Positions 14,056 through 15,759 of a stretch of DNA of 15,759 nt are shown in pieces (within the stretch, counting starts at the first letter, position 1; the number at the start of each line of letters is the position of its first letter). A program made the position numbers and the translations under genes. Where the stretch lies: NCBI GenBank assembly GCA_040377605.1, contig JBEIOK010000054.1, positions 1 through 15,759 on the forward strand, written 5' to 3'. A model generated the notes under the pieces. It saw nothing but the letters and a program-made list of their open reading frames with translations. It was not told the origin of the DNA and did not search any database. Source of the DNA: Solimonas sp040377605. GTDB taxonomy: Bacteria; Pseudomonadota; Gammaproteobacteria; Nevskiales; Nevskiaceae.

Positions 14056-15759
14056 ATGTCCGTCAAGAGATTCGTCCCGGCCCGTGTGGCCGGGGTTCTG
14101 CTGTTTGCAGCCGGGGGGCTGATCGGGGCGGGGAGCGCGAGTGCGCAGACGCCGGCCTCCACGACACCCGCCTTCACCGCCACGACTGACGCTGCTCGCG
14201 TCAGCTTCGACATTCCCGCGCAAGACCTCGGCAACGCACTCAGCGAGTACGCGCGCCAGAGCGGGCAGCAGCTCTTCTATGCGCCGGAGGCCGTCGCGGG
14301 CAAGACCGCGAGCGCGGTCAGTGGCGAGCTGAGCCGCGATGCCGCGCTCACTCTGCTCTTGAAGGGTACGGCCTTAGAGCACATGACGACGCCGGACGGC
14401 GGCATCATGATTGGCAGCCCGGATGCGGTACAGACTTACCGCTCCCGCGTGCAGGAGCGCAGCGGGACGCTGCCCTCATCGGGAAACGCAGCCGCCGCTG
14501 GTGAGCTGACGCCGGAAACCGACCCCGGCACTTCGATAGAACCGACGACCGCATCGGTCCAGGTCGAGCGCACCGGCGGCATCGAAGAGATCATCGTCAC
14601 GGGACAGAAGAAGGAAGAGCGCATCCAGGACGTGCCGATCGCGATCAGCGCGTTCTCGATGGAAGACCTGGACAACCAGAAGATCGAAGGCGGTTTCGAT
14701 CTGCTGCGTGGCGTGCCGAACGTCACCTTCAGCAAGACCAATTTCACCGGCTACAACTTCCAGATTCGCGGCATCGGCACGCAGGCCGTTTCCGCCAGCA
14801 CCGATCCAGGTGTCGCTGTCAGCTTCAACAACACGACGCTGATCGTGAATCGCCTGTTCGAGCAGGAGTACCTGGACATCGAACGCGTCGAAGTCCTGCG
14901 TGGTCCGCAGGGCACCCTGTACGGCCGCAACGCCACCGCGGGCGTGATCAACGTCATCAGCGCCAAGCCGAAGTTCGGCGTGCATGAAGGCGAATTCAAG
15001 ATCGAGGCGGGCAACTATGGTGCCGAACGCCTGCGCGCCCACTACAACCTGTCGATCGGCGACAACGCGGCTCTGCGCGGTGCGTTCGCATCCACGGTGC
15101 GCGACGGCTATGGCCACAACGAGTTCGACGGCTCGGATGTCGACAACCGCGACCTGTGGACGGGACGCCTCACGCTCGGGTTCCAGCCTCACGAAAGCCT
15201 GCGCGTCAATCTGCTGTGGGAGCGGTTCCGCGAGGACGATCAGCGCGTGCGCTCGATCAAGCAACTCTGTCACCGCGATCAAGGACTGGAGAGCGTGGGG
15301 GGGCTCGATCTCAATGATCTCTCTTCGACCACCTGGGACGGATATACGAGCAAGGAAACCTTGCAGGCCCAGCTGACGCAGGGCTGTCTGCCAGGCTCGC
15401 TATACGACGATGCTGCATTCGGTGTCCCCAATGGCATGGCGATCCCGTTCGTGGCAGTGGGTCGACTAAATGCGTTCGCCGGTTCCATTGGCTTTAATCC
15501 CTACCTGCGTGCGCCGTTTACGCCTGATGATGCCCCCTGCGATATCTATCGCACCCGCGGCAACTGGGGCTTCATCAATCTCTGCCACGAGGACCCCTTC
15601 GAGGGCGCTGTTCAGTCTCGCGATCTGCGCACCATGAGTTCTGAGATCAAGCCGACCTACCACGCCAAGTCGGACATCTTCGAGATGTCGCTGGATTTTG
15701 ATATCAGCGATGAACTTTTGCTCTCCTCGCAGACGGTCTACGTCAGCGACGGCGTGCGC
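14056..15759 (+). CDS. TonB-dependent receptor with N-terminal STN signalling domain, 5' part (runs off the window)
   Basis: An outer-membrane transducer that takes up a siderophore or other ligand and signals to FecR. The frame is open for 568 codons to the window edge. GGAGAG lies 7 nt before the ATG at 14056. Order: signal peptide with cleavage after ASA (residue 30); STN domain (about 49-119: VSFDIPAQDLGNALSEYARQ, LFYAPEAVAG); a low-complexity linker (about 120-175); a TonB-box-like EEIIVTGQKKEERIQDVPI (about 177-195); and the plug, with LLRGVPNVTF, IRGIGTQ, VEVLRGPQGTLYGRNATAGVINVI. The barrel then begins. Four Cys (405, 444, 495, 510) lie in what are probably extracellular loops. The STN domain and the ECF/FecR pair upstream make it a surface-signalling receptor. 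The ligand is unknown; the plug style also occurs in receptors for non-iron substrates. Confidence 0.94.
   Translation, partial: MSVKRFVPARVAGVLLFAAGGLIGAGSASAQTPASTTPAFTATTDAARVSFDIPAQDLGNALSEYARQSGQQLFYAPEAVAGKTASAVSGELSRDAALTLLLKGTALEHMTTPDGGIMIGSPDAVQTYRSRVQERSGTLPSSGNAAAAGELTPETDPGTSIEPTTASVQVERTGGIEEIIVTGQKKEERIQDVPIAISAFSMEDLDNQKIEGGFDLLRGVPNVTFSKTNFTGYNFQIRGIGTQAVSASTDPGVAVSFNNTTLIVNRLFEQEYLDIERVEVLRGPQGTLYGRNATAGVINVISAKPKFGVHEGEFKIEAGNYGAERLRAHYNLSIGDNAALRGAFASTVRDGYGHNEFDGSDVDNRDLWTGRLTLGFQPHESLRVNLLWERFREDDQRVRSIKQLCHRDQGLESVGGLDLNDLSSTTWDGYTSKETLQAQLTQGCLPGSLYDDAAFGVPNGMAIPFVAVGRLNAFAGSIGFNPYLRAPFTPDDAPCDIYRTRGNWGFINLCHEDPFEGAVQSRDLRTMSSEIKPTYHAKSDIFEMSLDFDISDELLLSSQTVYVSDGVR

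Overview
The window looks like the chromosome of a high-GC Gram-negative proteobacterium. It carries a TonB-dependent receptor, outer-membrane-type lipoprotein signals, a Tat-type lipoprotein and a FecI/FecR surface-signalling pair. GC-rich codon use and the gene types suggest a gammaproteobacterium of the Nevskiales/Xanthomonadales kind, but that placement is inference only. There is no rRNA, tRNA, CRISPR array, phage gene or transposase that I can support.

Layout. The 3' part of cysS (1-936, +) faces a long minus-strand stretch. That stretch holds a 1003-residue lipoprotein of unknown function (1011-4022), a PhoD-type phosphodiesterase/phosphatase (4141-5787), and a metal block: a DUF4396 membrane protein (5898-6428), a MerR-family regulator (6425-6838) and a DmeF-type cation diffusion facilitator (6918-7925). 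It continues with housekeeping genes: tag (7960-8529), a dihydroorotase-family amidohydrolase (8616-9947), a cytochrome b561 (9978-10511) and rsmE (10555-11283). Divergent from rsmE are a FecI-like ECF sigma factor (11469-12035) and FecR (12046-13143). Then come a repeat-rich spacer, a minus-strand higBA toxin-antitoxin module (13290-13861) and the first 568 codons of a TonB-dependent receptor with an N-terminal signalling domain (14056 to the window end).

Two small regulons can be read directly from the DNA. First, dmeF and merR each have a MerR-type promoter: a TTGAC(C/T) -35 box, a 20-bp spacer filled by a GGACC/GGTCC dyad, and a -10 box. The regulator therefore probably controls the exporter, itself and the translationally coupled DUF4396 gene. 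Second, a 41-bp element is shared without gaps (31/41 identical) by the leader of the sigma/fecR operon and the leader of the receptor, with GCTCAG-N17-CGTCCT conserved exactly in both. This is best read as the promoter of the resident ECF sigma factor. It would tie sigma, FecR and the receptor into one autoregulated surface-signalling circuit, even though higBA and a repeat cluster now separate the receptor from the sigma/fecR genes.

Other points: dmeF and higB both appear to be leaderless or nearly so; the DmeF histidine loop is encoded by a hexanucleotide microsatellite; and the dihydroorotase has Gln in place of the first His of the HxH metal motif.
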